The notes under the pieces were generated by a model. The model had not been told where the DNA came from. It worked only from the letters and a program-made list of their open reading frames with translations, and made no database searches. Below, piece by piece: positions 24,301 through 33,800 of a stretch of DNA of 64,000 nt. This DNA is from Ciona savignyi (lineage: Eukaryota; Chordata; Ascidiacea; Phlebobranchia; Cionidae). Location of the stretch: the NCBI GenBank assembly GCA_000149265.1, contig CH003390.1:215902-279901 (forward strand), read 5' to 3'. Every line of letters starts with the position of its first letter. Position 1 is the first letter of the stretch. The translations under genes were made by a program, and so were the position numbers.

Positions 24301-24950
24301 TCTGAACCCAGCGGATTAATGGGTTCTACCAAATGGAAGAACCGCCTTAAACATACACAACACACTGCAATATAATATAACGATTGGCAATGTGATCGGA
24401 CGGATTAGTCTGGTGGTTTAGTGCGTCGCCTTTCAGCCGAAAAGTTGCAGGTACGAAACTTCTCGCTAGCTAGTCGGTTGTGTCCTTGGGAACGGCGCTT
24501 AGAGGACATTGCTCGAACCTAGCGTAAGGGTTCTACTAAATTGAAAAAACGTGTGAATCATCATACACACTACAATAACTCCAGTAACCCGACGATGGGG
24601 GCGAGGTGATCTGAAGATTGCCCGTGTGTTAACCCCCTTGGTTTTCCCATTCACGAGGATAAACATGAATATCCTATCCTATCTTATCCTAACGCACTAC
24701 AATACCCGATATAATATGACCATTGCCCGTGTGGTAACAGACATAAACACGACTAGTTTATCATTAGGTAATCACTATCTATTTCCAATATCACGTCATA
24801 ATGTTATTATCACGCAGATTACGTATGATGGCACGCTGCATAGACATCGTCGCAGCAATCGGAATATATTCGGTGTTATCTGCAACCGGTGTTACAAGAT
24901 ATCTATGGCGATTACTCGTCATCCTTTTCTCCTTACTTGGCTTAGTGTGA
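15313..24950 (+). CDS. Fatty acyl-CoA reductase, paralogue B
   Basis: Complete FAR1/2-like gene, 13 coding exons, 561 residues predicted (human FAR1 has 515). Exons: 15313-15366, 15742-15933, 17150-17325, 18292-18386, 18828-18966, 19295-19418, 20139-20376, 21189-21296, 21913-21991, 22306-22395, 22820-22949, 23806-23933, 24818-24950. All use GT/AG sites with matching phases. Rossmann motif TGGTGFLG at about residues 35-42; catalytic YTLTK with Tyr223 and Lys227; FAR_C region from about exon 9 on. The last exon encodes a hydrophobic stretch ([13 protein letters not shown], then [12 protein letters not shown] to the stop), a likely membrane tail. The start is placed at tandem ATGs in a 54-nt first exon, because the codon aligned with the paralogue C internal Met is TTA here; exon 1 joins exon 2 in frame. 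The exon 1 donor (GTAATT) is weak, so the exact N-terminus is the least certain part. Exons 2 (first two-thirds), 3 and 6 are almost identical to paralogue C; the others are diverged. Confidence 0.9.
15450..15668 (+). mobile_element. Long SINE in FAR B intron 1
   Basis: Head CGACCGATTAGTCTGGTGAA, GGTTCGAAACTAGGCGCT B box, then body to CATTCACGGGGATA. The middle region is shortened. Confidence 0.85.
15961..16245 (+). mobile_element. Long SINE, full length, FAR B intron 2
   Basis: TCGGCCGGTTAGTCTGGTAG head through TAAACAAGAATCCTATCC tail. Confidence 0.9.
16690..16870 (-). mobile_element. Long SINE, diverged
   Basis: Reverse-strand CCATTAATGGGAAAACCAAC, ATCACCTCGCGCCAACCGTC and GTGTTGTGTATGATTGAG blocks. 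Confidence 0.65.
16928..17034 (-). mobile_element. Short tRNA-SINE, complete
   Basis: Reverse strand: GTCGTGTGGCCGAATGGTGA to GGGCTCATCATAGG-TTCGAA. Ends about 115 bp before FAR B exon 3. Confidence 0.8.
17760..17882. repeat. Two direct repeats of about 55 bp in FAR B intron 3
   Basis: ATTACCATCGATTACAGCGC and CAAATATGGCGTATGAACAT recur about 57 bp later as ATTTACCATTGATTGCAGCG and CAAATATGGCGTAATAAC. Confidence 0.8.
17892..18090 (+). mobile_element. Long SINE, diverged
   Basis: GGGTTAGTGCGACGCCC head, GTTGTGTCTTTGGGCAAGG and CCAGTGGATTGAATGGGTTC middle. Confidence 0.75.
18482..18772 (-). mobile_element. Long SINE, full length, FAR B intron 4
   Basis: Tail AGATATTCATGTTTATCC to head ACTAACCGGTCGTGCC. 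Ends 55 bp before the exon at 18828. Confidence 0.9.
19079..19282 (-). mobile_element. Long SINE abutting the acceptor of FAR B exon 6
   Basis: Body (AATCGTCAGATTAACTCGCG) to degenerate head (ACCGACTAATC). The head ends about a dozen bases before the exon at 19295. Confidence 0.65.
20787..20970 (+). mobile_element. Long SINE, 5' two-thirds
   Basis: GTGGGTTAAGTGCGTCGC head to ACACAACACACTGCAATAG. A detached tail piece lies at 21090-21142. Confidence 0.75.
21356..21462 (+). mobile_element. Short tRNA-SINE, complete reference copy
   Basis: CGCGTGGCCAAATGGTTAAC (A-box region), a 40-bp variable loop, GCCCATCATGGGTTCGAAAC (B-box region), ending GGCTCGGTAAAAC. It is organised like a tRNA-Ser/Leu-type head. 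A degenerate second copy follows at 21475-21560. Confidence 0.85.
21591..21712 (+). mobile_element. Long SINE, middle fragment
   Basis: ATTGCCTGAACTCAATGG to GGGCGCGAGGCAATCTGACG. Confidence 0.75.
22098..22215 (-). mobile_element. Short tRNA-SINE, diverged
   Basis: Reverse strand CGTATGGCCGAGTGGTTAAC with a longer variable loop, FAR B intron 9. Confidence 0.65.
22557..22809 (-). mobile_element. Long SINE abutting the acceptor of FAR B exon 11
   Basis: Tail GGATATTCATGTTTATCCCC to degenerate head ending about CCACAGAACCACTAACC. Only a C-run and ACAG separate it from the exon at 22820. Confidence 0.8.
23052..23345 (+). mobile_element. Long SINE, full-length reference copy
   Basis: Head CCCGACCGGTTAGTCTGGCG (A box GCGGTTAAGTGCG), CGGTTGTGTCC, CCCAGTGGATTAATGGG, AACACACTGCAATAGCTCCG, CGGTTTT-like body, tail ATATCCTATCCTAT. 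A 76-bp reverse fragment of the short SINE lies directly 5' of it (22976-23050). Confidence 0.9.
23391..23584 (-). mobile_element. Long SINE, old copy
   Basis: Reverse strand, body and head with many changes; adjoins a + fragment at 23617-23732. Confidence 0.65.
24090..24195 (-). mobile_element. Short tRNA-SINE
   Basis: GGGCCAATTTCGAACACTTT to GTCGCGTTAACATTCGGACA on the + strand, so reverse orientation. Confidence 0.7.
24394..24690 (+). mobile_element. Long SINE, full length, last intron of FAR B
   Basis: GATCGGACGGATTAGTCTGG head to AAACATGAATATCCTATCC tail. A fragment of another copy precedes it (24298-24375). Confidence 0.85.
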
Positions 24951-25092
24951 CGTCATAGGGCCTATTTAGTTGAAACAGTGTTGATTTATTTATAGATTAT
25001 ATGTTTTATAAGTTGTTTTTTTCGTGTAGTCCCAGTTAGACAATTGTAATACAATTCGTAGTTTTTACGAAACGTTGTGTGTTGTTGAATTA

Positions 25093-25383
25093 GTCCGACC
25101 GGTTAGTCTGGCGGTTTAATGCGACTTCTTTCAGTCGGAAGGTTGCAGCTTCGAAACTTGTCGCTAGCTAGTCGGTTTTGTCCTTGAGCAAGACACTTAA
25201 ACGGACATTGCCTGAACCCAGCGGATTATTGGGTTCTACCATATTGAATGAACATGTGAATCATACACAACACACTGCAATAGCTCCGGTAACCCGACGG
25301 TGGCGAGGTGATCTGACGATTGCCCGTGTGGTAACGCCCTTGGTTTTCCCATTCACGGGGATAAACATGAATATTCTATCTTA
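25093..25383 (+). mobile_element. Long SINE, full length, 3' of FAR B
   Basis: GTCCGACCGGTTAGTCTGGC head to AAACATGAATATTCTATC tail, about 140 bp after the FAR B stop. Could be in its 3'UTR. Confidence 0.9.
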
Positions 25384-25539
25384 TTGGTGGGTTATCGGGG
25401 TTTAGATATTCATGTCAATTTAGGGGTTTTATTGGTACGACGTTTGTCTACAGTGGGGCTATTACAGTGTGTTGTTTTAAATAGAGACTTTGGTATATAA
25501 GTTTGGCCAATTTAAAATTACCTAGTTTTACAGTAATAC

Positions 25540-25700
25540 ACCTCATGCCCACAATCAAGCACAGTAATACACCTCATGCTCACAGTCGAGTGGCTAGAGT
25601 TATTACAGTCCTCGTGGTTGGAAAGCCAGGCTTTATCCACGAGTATCGTAAGACACCTTATGTCCACAGTCGAGTTGCTGGAACTATTACAGTGTGTGGA
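25540..25700. repeat. Repeat related to the FAR C intron 6 minisatellite
   Basis: Shares CACAGTCGAGTTGCTGGAAC, TTTATCCACGAGTATCGTAA and TATTACAGTGTGTGGAT with 31545-31790. It lies between genes B and C. Confidence 0.7.
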
Positions 25701-26214
25701 TAATCGAATATGACTTTCAATTTGGACTATTCCTTAAAATAACCCTGGGTTGGAGCGATTTTATATAATCGGAGCAACTGATTATGGACAGATCTAGTTA
25801 AGTGTTAATTCTTGTAGTGGAGAAAACAGCAAGCGTTAAACTCTTATTCGGACCTTCAGCACAAAGGTAATAAGTTTGAAGCCAGCCGCTAGCTAGTCGT
25901 CGTCGACGACAGATTTGCGTCCTCGGGCATGGCACTTAGTAAACATCTCTTGAACCGTGGGTAAATAAAGATAGATTAACTTCCATCGAACTAAACAGTG
26001 GGGTTTGCCCATGATTATAGTTCCTTACACCGTCTTCTTGTAAATGTCATGCTGTATAACTAACCGTCATGATCAGATAGAGGTAGGTTCGATCCCAACC
26101 CAGACCACTTTATGTTCGTTTGTGCTTCCAAGCAATTAACAAACATTGCCTCGATTCAATGGTTCAATTATATTAAACAAATACGTAGTAATTTTAAACA
26201 CACACCTGGAAGAT

Positions 26215-26372
26215 TATAGGATCGAAACTGGTCGCTTGCGAGTCGGTTGTGTCCTTGGGAGAGATAGTTAGCGGACAGGTCCTATAACCCGTGGATATAT
26301 AAGTTGTACTAAAAAAACATATCGATCATATACAACACACTTCAATATCTCTGGCAACCTATACATGGTTAT
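26215..26372 (+). mobile_element. Long SINE, diverged fragment
   Basis: GGATCGAAACTGGTCGC, GGTTGTGTCCTTGGGAG, ACAACACACTTCAATATCTC. A similarly old piece lies at 25850-25960. Confidence 0.6.
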
Positions 26373-26607
26373 TTTGGTGCGGCGATTTTAAAAAACACAG
26401 GGGACATAGATAATGTTCTGTAACAGTCGTTCAATCTATATTGGATACAACATAAAACCCTTAATATTGTAAAAGAGGACATAGGGCGAGCGGTCACTGC
26501 CCAAACCAAGTCAAGTATCCGTCTTAACCACTAATCTAAAATTCGATTTTAAAGTTATTTTTAATATATTTGCTAGTTTGGGCCAATGTATGAATAACGT
26601 CCTAAAG

Positions 26608-26814
26608 CAGTGGTTCTTAAACTGGGTTCGATCGAACGCCGGGGGTTCGATGAGTCAGTATCAGGGGTTCAGCGGAGATTAGGATAAGTTCACTTTAGGC
26701 TCAAGTTTTTTAACAGATATATTTTGAATTTCAACCAAGGGTTCGGTGAATGCCCGGATAAAACTTGCGGGGTTCGGTATCTCCAACAAGTTTAAGAACC
26801 ACTGTCCTAAATGG
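26608..26814. mobile_element. hAT-like MITE between FAR B and FAR C
   Basis: 207 bp. The ends CAGTGGTTCTTAAACT and AGTTTAAGAACCACTG are inverted repeats over about 16 bp. The target duplication is 7 of 8 (TCCTAAAG / TCCTAAAT). Confidence 0.85.
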
Positions 26815-27171
26815 TTAATCGCGTTTTGTGTTTTTATTGTTTATTTTTTTTACAGTATTTTTATATTTTTTCATTTTTGGTTGTCTTTTTTCCGTTGATA
26901 TTGTTCGTTTTTTCCATTGTTTACTCCATTTCAATTTTTATTGAAAATACACGCCAAAAACATTCCATCGTGACTAATCTCGCTGACTTTCCAATTATTA
27001 CTTGACGCTTGTTTATCGCCATATTATTGTTACGAAACAAATTCTATTAACCGTCGACCCTCACCCGAAATTCCACGAACCCCCTTCGACCTTGAGCCGC
27101 TCGACGAAGGACATCGCGAATTCTCGGAAACCTTCTTTTCGCAAAGTTCGCGCTGGGAAAAGTGGCCTCTA

Positions 27172-27194
27172 TGACGTCACAACGCAGTATAAAT
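27172..27194 (+). promoter_or_regulatory. Candidate core promoter of FAR paralogue C: CRE plus TATA box
   Basis: A perfect TGACGTCA palindrome (27172-27179) is followed 8 bases later by TATAAAT (27188-27194), in a locally GC-richer stretch just upstream of gene C and followed by GGCGGCGAAAACGGCG. Such a CRE/TATA arrangement is a known metazoan core-promoter pattern. It lies about 610 bases upstream of the exon 1 ATG. The link to C is by position only; a 5'UTR intron or long leader would be needed. Confidence 0.5.
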
Positions 27195-27803
27195 GGCGGC
27201 GAAAACGGCGACAACGAGATCTGAAACTTATTGACCAAAGATCTCGATTTTAGATTTTCTAGGTTCAATATTTTTAACGATAAACCACCGAATTTTAATG
27301 TAAATGTTTAATATTTTGCAAGAGTTTTTTTTAGTTTTGTTTCTATGAAGTATTTATTAAGAAAACACTTTCTCAATTATAATAGTCAAGAAATAAAACG
27401 GCAAAACGAGAGTTGTTAAAGCGCCTCGTTTACCAAATTAAGCGATTAAGCAAACCTGCAAGCAGACGCGGGCACCGTATTATAACAAGGACGGCTTTAT
27501 TCAAAGATATTGTAAATAGGACAATCGTATTTCCGAATATAAAACGGTGTAAGAGACCAACCCAATATGGGTTCGAAACTTACTCCTGTTAAAAAGATAT
27601 TGTGAACAGCAGGTATTAAACTTGATTCGAAAGATTTCAGTTTCAGATTCAATTCGACACAAATATTGAGACGATTTGGAAAACAGTTTTTATTCAATTT
27701 TTCGAAGAATTATCGGCGAGAAATAATTTTCTAACTTTCTGCAGTTTTAGTCGTCTTCGTATTACCGAATTTTTAGTTCGTTAAAATTGTTTTAAACACG
27801 AAA

Positions 27804-30800
27804 ATGGATAATTTCGACAGCGTTCCGCTTAAGGTTGGTAAAATGTCAAACCAAAACTCAGTAACTTATGAAGAACGTTAAACTTTAAGCAAAATCGTAA
27901 CACCTTTATTTTCAGACATTTTTCGCTTTATTTTATTTTAATCAAAACTTTTCAATAAGAAACATAATATTTTGTTTCATTCTATTTCTCTTATTAGGAC
28001 GGCAGCCAATTTGGATTTTAAACGTTTTTCCTCAGATTTACCCGACCATGGCAGAATTTTATGCCGGGAAAACGGTGGGGATGACCGGCGGAACAGGCTT
28101 CCTGGGTCAGGGCATCATCGAGAAGTTATTAAGAACTTGCCCAGATATCTCCAAGATTATTTTGTTCATCCGAACCAAGAGGAATACTGACCCAAAGGAA
28201 CGATTGGAGCAATTGGCCATGAAACCGGTGAGTAGATTGGGATCTTCGGTTGAAGGGTGGGCGGTTATTCGAATAAACCGTGGTTATATTAACAACTTAT
28301 TTATGCTGTGTATCAATATTTTTTTGATTAAGGACTTAAAAATTTTAATTGTTATTTTGGGCGTTTTTGTCTCCGCATATTTTGTCATTTATGCGACAAT
28401 TACCGTGGTTATATTTATTAATTATATTATTTTAAATGGCTGTATATAAATAGCGATTAGGCTGGCACGATTTGTGAAATATTTCACTTATTCTTATCCT
28501 TGTGAGGTGGAAAACTTAGGGGGCATTTTACATTCGTTCGAATATCTCATCGTACTCATGTTCGGGTTATTAAAGCGATTGTAAATTATTATTAAGGTTG
28601 ATAAATTGGTAACTTGCTTAAGAACACAACTGACTTGCCAGTGACTTGTTATAATTACAGCTCTTGGATTGGTGCCCTAAAACACTACGTGTCTAACTGA
28701 ATGACCAAGCAGTTTTCTCATAATTTTATGGATTCTATACCAATTTTGTATTTTGTTTATTGGCCTTTTATCCCTTTTTAAAGTTTAAAACCTATGAATG
28801 AATCTTTACTAAGATCGTTTTTTTATGTGGAATTTGGTATATATATATATGAATCGGTCGCGCTAACCATTTGTCCACACAAAATAATAGAATCATTTTT
28901 GTAGCTTATTTCTATACTTGTCCAGTATAGAACAAAATGTAAAACAAAAACAACCAAAACATCCAGGCGTTCGACATTCTGCGCCAATCGCAACCGAATT
29001 TCCACGAGAAACTCTCGTTCGTGTCATGTGACCTTGAAGCAGACGACCTCGGGCTTAGTTCGGATGATCGGAGAACCTTACGAAACGAGGTCAACATTTT
29101 CATCCATTCCGCCGCTACGCTAAAGTTCAACGAGCATTTAAGGTGGGAATCCAAAATATTGTTTTAAAATTAAAGCCTAGCATGAAGTTAAAAAACATTT
29201 TAGGAGTAAAATTGTTGTGATTTTATCCGGTATAGGTTTCGGACCAGTGCTCGTTACCAATACGTTTTTTATATTAAAATCTGTTTATGAATTGGTCGCT
29301 TTAACCATTCGGCCATATGACCGTTTTAGTAACAATTTTTTTTATCTTAAAGCTGGACACCAAACGCGTATAGTGTTGTTTCAAAAACTTGTAGGAAAAC
29401 GGACCGAATTTATTTAGGCTTATTTTATAGGTTATCAAACCAGACGTGTATTTTCGCATGTTTCGCACGAAAATATACGATTCCTGCCAAAATGATTTTC
29501 ATATTCTTTTAACAACTGGTTATGTTTTGTTTTGGACTTGTGACCTACAGTAACCCCAAGGTCATACGACCATTATTTTAATAAACCAATGTCACAATGG
29601 CCTTTGTTCTTTCCAACCACCATTTTAACACGGGTTACCCACGCGCTTAAGTGACCTTGGTCAGTGAACTAACATTTAAACTGCGCATTGAATAACTAAC
29701 TGGCCAAAGTCCAAACGGTCAGTTATTAATATGTCGTCCTTGAAACATATTTGTACACGCTATGACCTCTTCAAAGCTAAAGCGGTCAGTTATTTGATGT
29801 ACAGCGGTTCTTAGGCAAACAATTCATAAGAATTCGTGGAACTTTTTTAATTAGGGAAAACGTTAGAGTCGGTACTATTAAATAATGTACATTTTAAACC
29901 GCCTACAAAATACACGTTTGTACTAATTTTAATTTCTGTTCTAAACAGCAGATACAGACTACACTTATATATTATACTCACTAGCCTGTATATACTACAC
30001 CTAGTTAAATAAGCTTTATTTTGTAACTATTTTAGCTATGTATGTTTAACTTTATTTGTAGGATCATACAAACTAGTGTATATATTTAATTGTGTCCAAT
30101 GTATGGCAATAAATATGTAGACAAAACGTCCCAAAATGAATGTTTATACATTTATATTTGCTTTGAATATTCAAAATTCAGTTATCCTAATTAAAGATTT
30201 GTTTAAAATTTTGTTTCCATTACATTTACAAATTTAGATAAACCCCACAACTGGACATATAAAAGAAAACGGAATTGTATCTGAAAAGTCTCTACAGTTT
30301 ATTCATTCATGTTAATGTTGAAATATTCATTAAATACTTATCTCCCCATACATTTACAAATTTAGTTAAACCAATAAATAATTAAACAATTTCAACCCCA
30401 GAATCTCGTACGAAATGAACGTTCTTTGCGTTCGAAGGTTGATGAAGTTGAAATGGAACAATCTTCAAGCGTTCGTCCACGTTTCCACCGGTTCGTACCA
30501 ATTGTGCGATGATCCTTATAACATGCTGTTGCGCCCACTGGTTTCGTTATATGTTCATATATTGTCTTAGTGTCTGTGGGCTGAAGTATAACGTTTCTAC
30601 TGTTTTAGTTCAGATTATATTTCCAAAGGGATTAGCCGATATCCGCTGAATGCAATCAGATAAATTCGCACCCACCGTCAGGTTACCAGAGCTATTGAAA
30701 TGTGTTGTGAATGATTAAGACGTTTCCTTAGTTTAACTACATTTTATTAATTTAGTGGATTTAAATAATGTTCATTAAGTGCATTTCCCAAACGACTGGT

Positions 30801-33800
30801 TAGCAACTGATTTAAATGTAACAACCTTTTGAAAGATGTTCTATTCAATTATACTAATTAGCTAAACAAACCGACTGTAGGCAGAGATAAATCTGATTCT
30901 TTTTTCGTGTTTAAACGACCTTAGTTGTCCTCCAGGCGATACAAATAAGTGTCCTGGGGACTAGCCACGTTTAAACACTATCATAGTCCTCTAGAGGATA
31001 CAAATAAGTAATAACCAAAATCCACACACAGCTTACGCCCATGCGGATAGAAAATACGTGAAGGAAGAATTCTACGATTGTGGGATCGACTATCTGGACC
31101 TGGAGGCGACGCTGAAGTGGTTGGGTGATGACGCAATTGAGAAACTGACGCCTGATCTGCTGAAAACGAGGTGACTTTAACATGTTGGTATTATATCGTA
31201 GCAACTAATATGTAAATATTTTTGAGACTTCTAGCTTTAAAAGGAGAATACTATTTTTATCCGACGATTAAATCAACCTTACTATTAAGTTCTATATTAC
31301 TCGTATTACAACCTCCAAAAATACCAAACAGCTTCCTCTATTCAACTAAAACATATCCACTAGACCAAACACGTACACCCTTACCAAAGCACTCGCCGAA
31401 GACGTCATCTGCAGAGAATCTGGTAACCTGCCGATCTGTATTGTTCGTCCAAGCATGATCATCCCTGCTTGGCAAGAACCAATGCCTGTAAGTTTTCAAC
31501 GTCTGTCTAAATTGCTCATGTGGGTTGTTGGATGGTTTAGTTATATCTTTGTGGGTGGATAGTCAAGCTTTATCCACATGTATCGTAAGACACCTCATGC
31601 CCACAGTCGAGTTGAAGAAGCTATTACAGTGTGTAAAATGGTTGGTTCATTTATATCCTCGTGGGTGGGAAGCCAGACTTTATCCACTGGTATCGTGTAA
31701 GACATCTCATGCCCACAGTCGAGTTGCAGAAGTTATTACAGTGTGTGGATGGTTGGTTCATTTATATCCTCGTGGGTGAAGAGTCAAGACGTGTGTGTAA
31801 ATCTGACTTCATATTCATTTCTTCCCAGGGTTGGTGCACTAATGTGTATGGACCAACCGCGTTCATTATCGCGTACGGGAAAGGATTATTGCGGTGTTGT
31901 CTGGCCGACCGTGAGATCACTGCTGATCTTATCCCCGTGGATTTCGTGGTGAACGGAGTGATTGGTGCCGCCATGAAGACAGCGAATGACTTCATCCACA
32001 GGAGACGCTCGTCAGGTTACAACAGTAGTGGGGACGAGGAAAGTTTGGATGACGGAATCGAAGCTTCGGGGTCGGAACGCAGCAACAGTCCAGTACCAGG
32101 TTGGTGGGATGTGGGATGGTGTCATTTTGAATCAATGTAATAATAGAATATTCATGTTTATCCCCGTGAATGGAAAAACGTGATGGGCGCTAACACACGG
32201 GCAATCGTCAGATCACCTCGCGCCCACCGTCGGATTATCAGAGCTATTGCAGTGTGTTGTATATGATTGAGGAATTTCTTTTACCTGAATTAAAACCAAT
32301 AATACATTGGGTTTGGGCAATGTCCATTAAGTGCATTGCCTAAATACTTAACCTACTGGCAAGCGACCAGTTTCGAACCTGGTGCTCTTCGACTGAAAGG
32401 CGAGGTATTAAACCAATCTAATCAGTCGAATCATGTGTTCTTTTTGTATCTATTTGTGTGGGCCTACATAGCTACCTTCCGTGAATTGATAGGTCGTCAG
32501 TTGTACCTCGTGCCGCAGTCGGGTTACCCGGGCATTTACCAAATCAGCAGAAAATATTAAAAGATCACTAAACTAACCTTGTAAAGAAACCAGTCGTCAC
32601 AATTTCGAAACCAGGTCAAGTTAAACAAAATTATTTTATACAGTTTTCGGCAAGAAATCGAGTTTCCAAAAAATCATGTCTTCGGAAACTGCTCGCAAAT
32701 CGACAAAGATCCAGATTTATCACATCAACACTTCCACTACTAATCCTTTGAAGCTTCATGAGCTAGGTGGGTGGGGGGTTATTTGGTCGTTGTTGTATTG
32801 GAAGGTAGTGTACTTCAGTTCTGGGGTGACTATCCTAGTGGGAAACCACTGGGTAGTTAGTCTTGTGGTTTAGTGTGACGCCTTTCAACCGAAAGGTTTA
32901 AGATTCGATACTGGTCGCTAGCTGGTCGGTTTTGTACTAGGGCAAGACACTTATACGATATTTATGTTTATCCCCGTGAATTGGAAAACCAAGGGGGTTA
33001 ACACACGGCAATCGTCAGATCACCTCGCGCCCACCGTCGGGTTACCGGAGCTATTGCAGTGTGTTGTGTATAATTTACACGTTACTTTAATTTAGTAGAA
33101 CCCATTAATCTGCTGGGTTCAGGCAATGTTCGTGAAACGCCTTGCCCAAGGAGACGACCGACTAGTAAGCGACCAGTTTTGAACATGCAACCTTTCGGTT
33201 GAACCACTAGACTAACCGGTCGGACTTAGTTAACGACTTATGCACAGTCAGTACATAAACATTATATTTAAAGATAAGCAAAAATAGAGAATTATCAAGT
33301 AAAAATGGCCCGACTCATATACTAACCGAGCACGGCATCTGCAGAGTCCTACTCCCGCCGAAGTCTTGATCTTGTCCCGTTGAAGAGCGCCAGTCCCTTC
33401 CAGCCCACCTGCCTGCTTACCACAAACAAGTAAGTTAAGAATACATATGAATAAGTTTCCTTTTAGCATTAATTCTATAGAAACAAATATGTTCAATTAT
33501 TTGTAAAACTAAAAAAGCAATCGAGTTTCCGTGTTTTTACGACTGTATATTTCTTGTTTTTTAACTTTTACAGAAGATATTGCTGCGTATTTACACCAAG
33601 AAAACGAAAAACAAAATCTAAACTTAACCAAAAATTCTTCCCCCCTGTAGAAGACTATGCGACTATGCCATGTTCACCCTGCAAACTGTACCTGCACACG
33701 TCATGGACATGTGCCTCGCTTTGACCAACCAGAAACGACAGTAAGTTGCTTTCCTTTCATATATTCCAATGGTACTGGTGCCTGAAAAATTAGTTATGAC

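Larger units (their letters stand above)
24951..27803. other. Intergenic region between FAR B and FAR C
   Basis: Contains a full-length SINE (25093), a SINE-derived repeat (25540-25700), older SINE pieces, a hAT MITE (26608) and the candidate FAR C promoter (27172). Overlapping frames at 27002-27268 on both strands are in the GC-richer promoter block and do not look like protein. Confidence 0.65.

Noticed and set aside
27002-27268. Overlapping frames on both strands in a GC-richer block
   Set aside because: Coincides with the CRE/TATA block; no domain or splice pattern. The open frames follow from composition.
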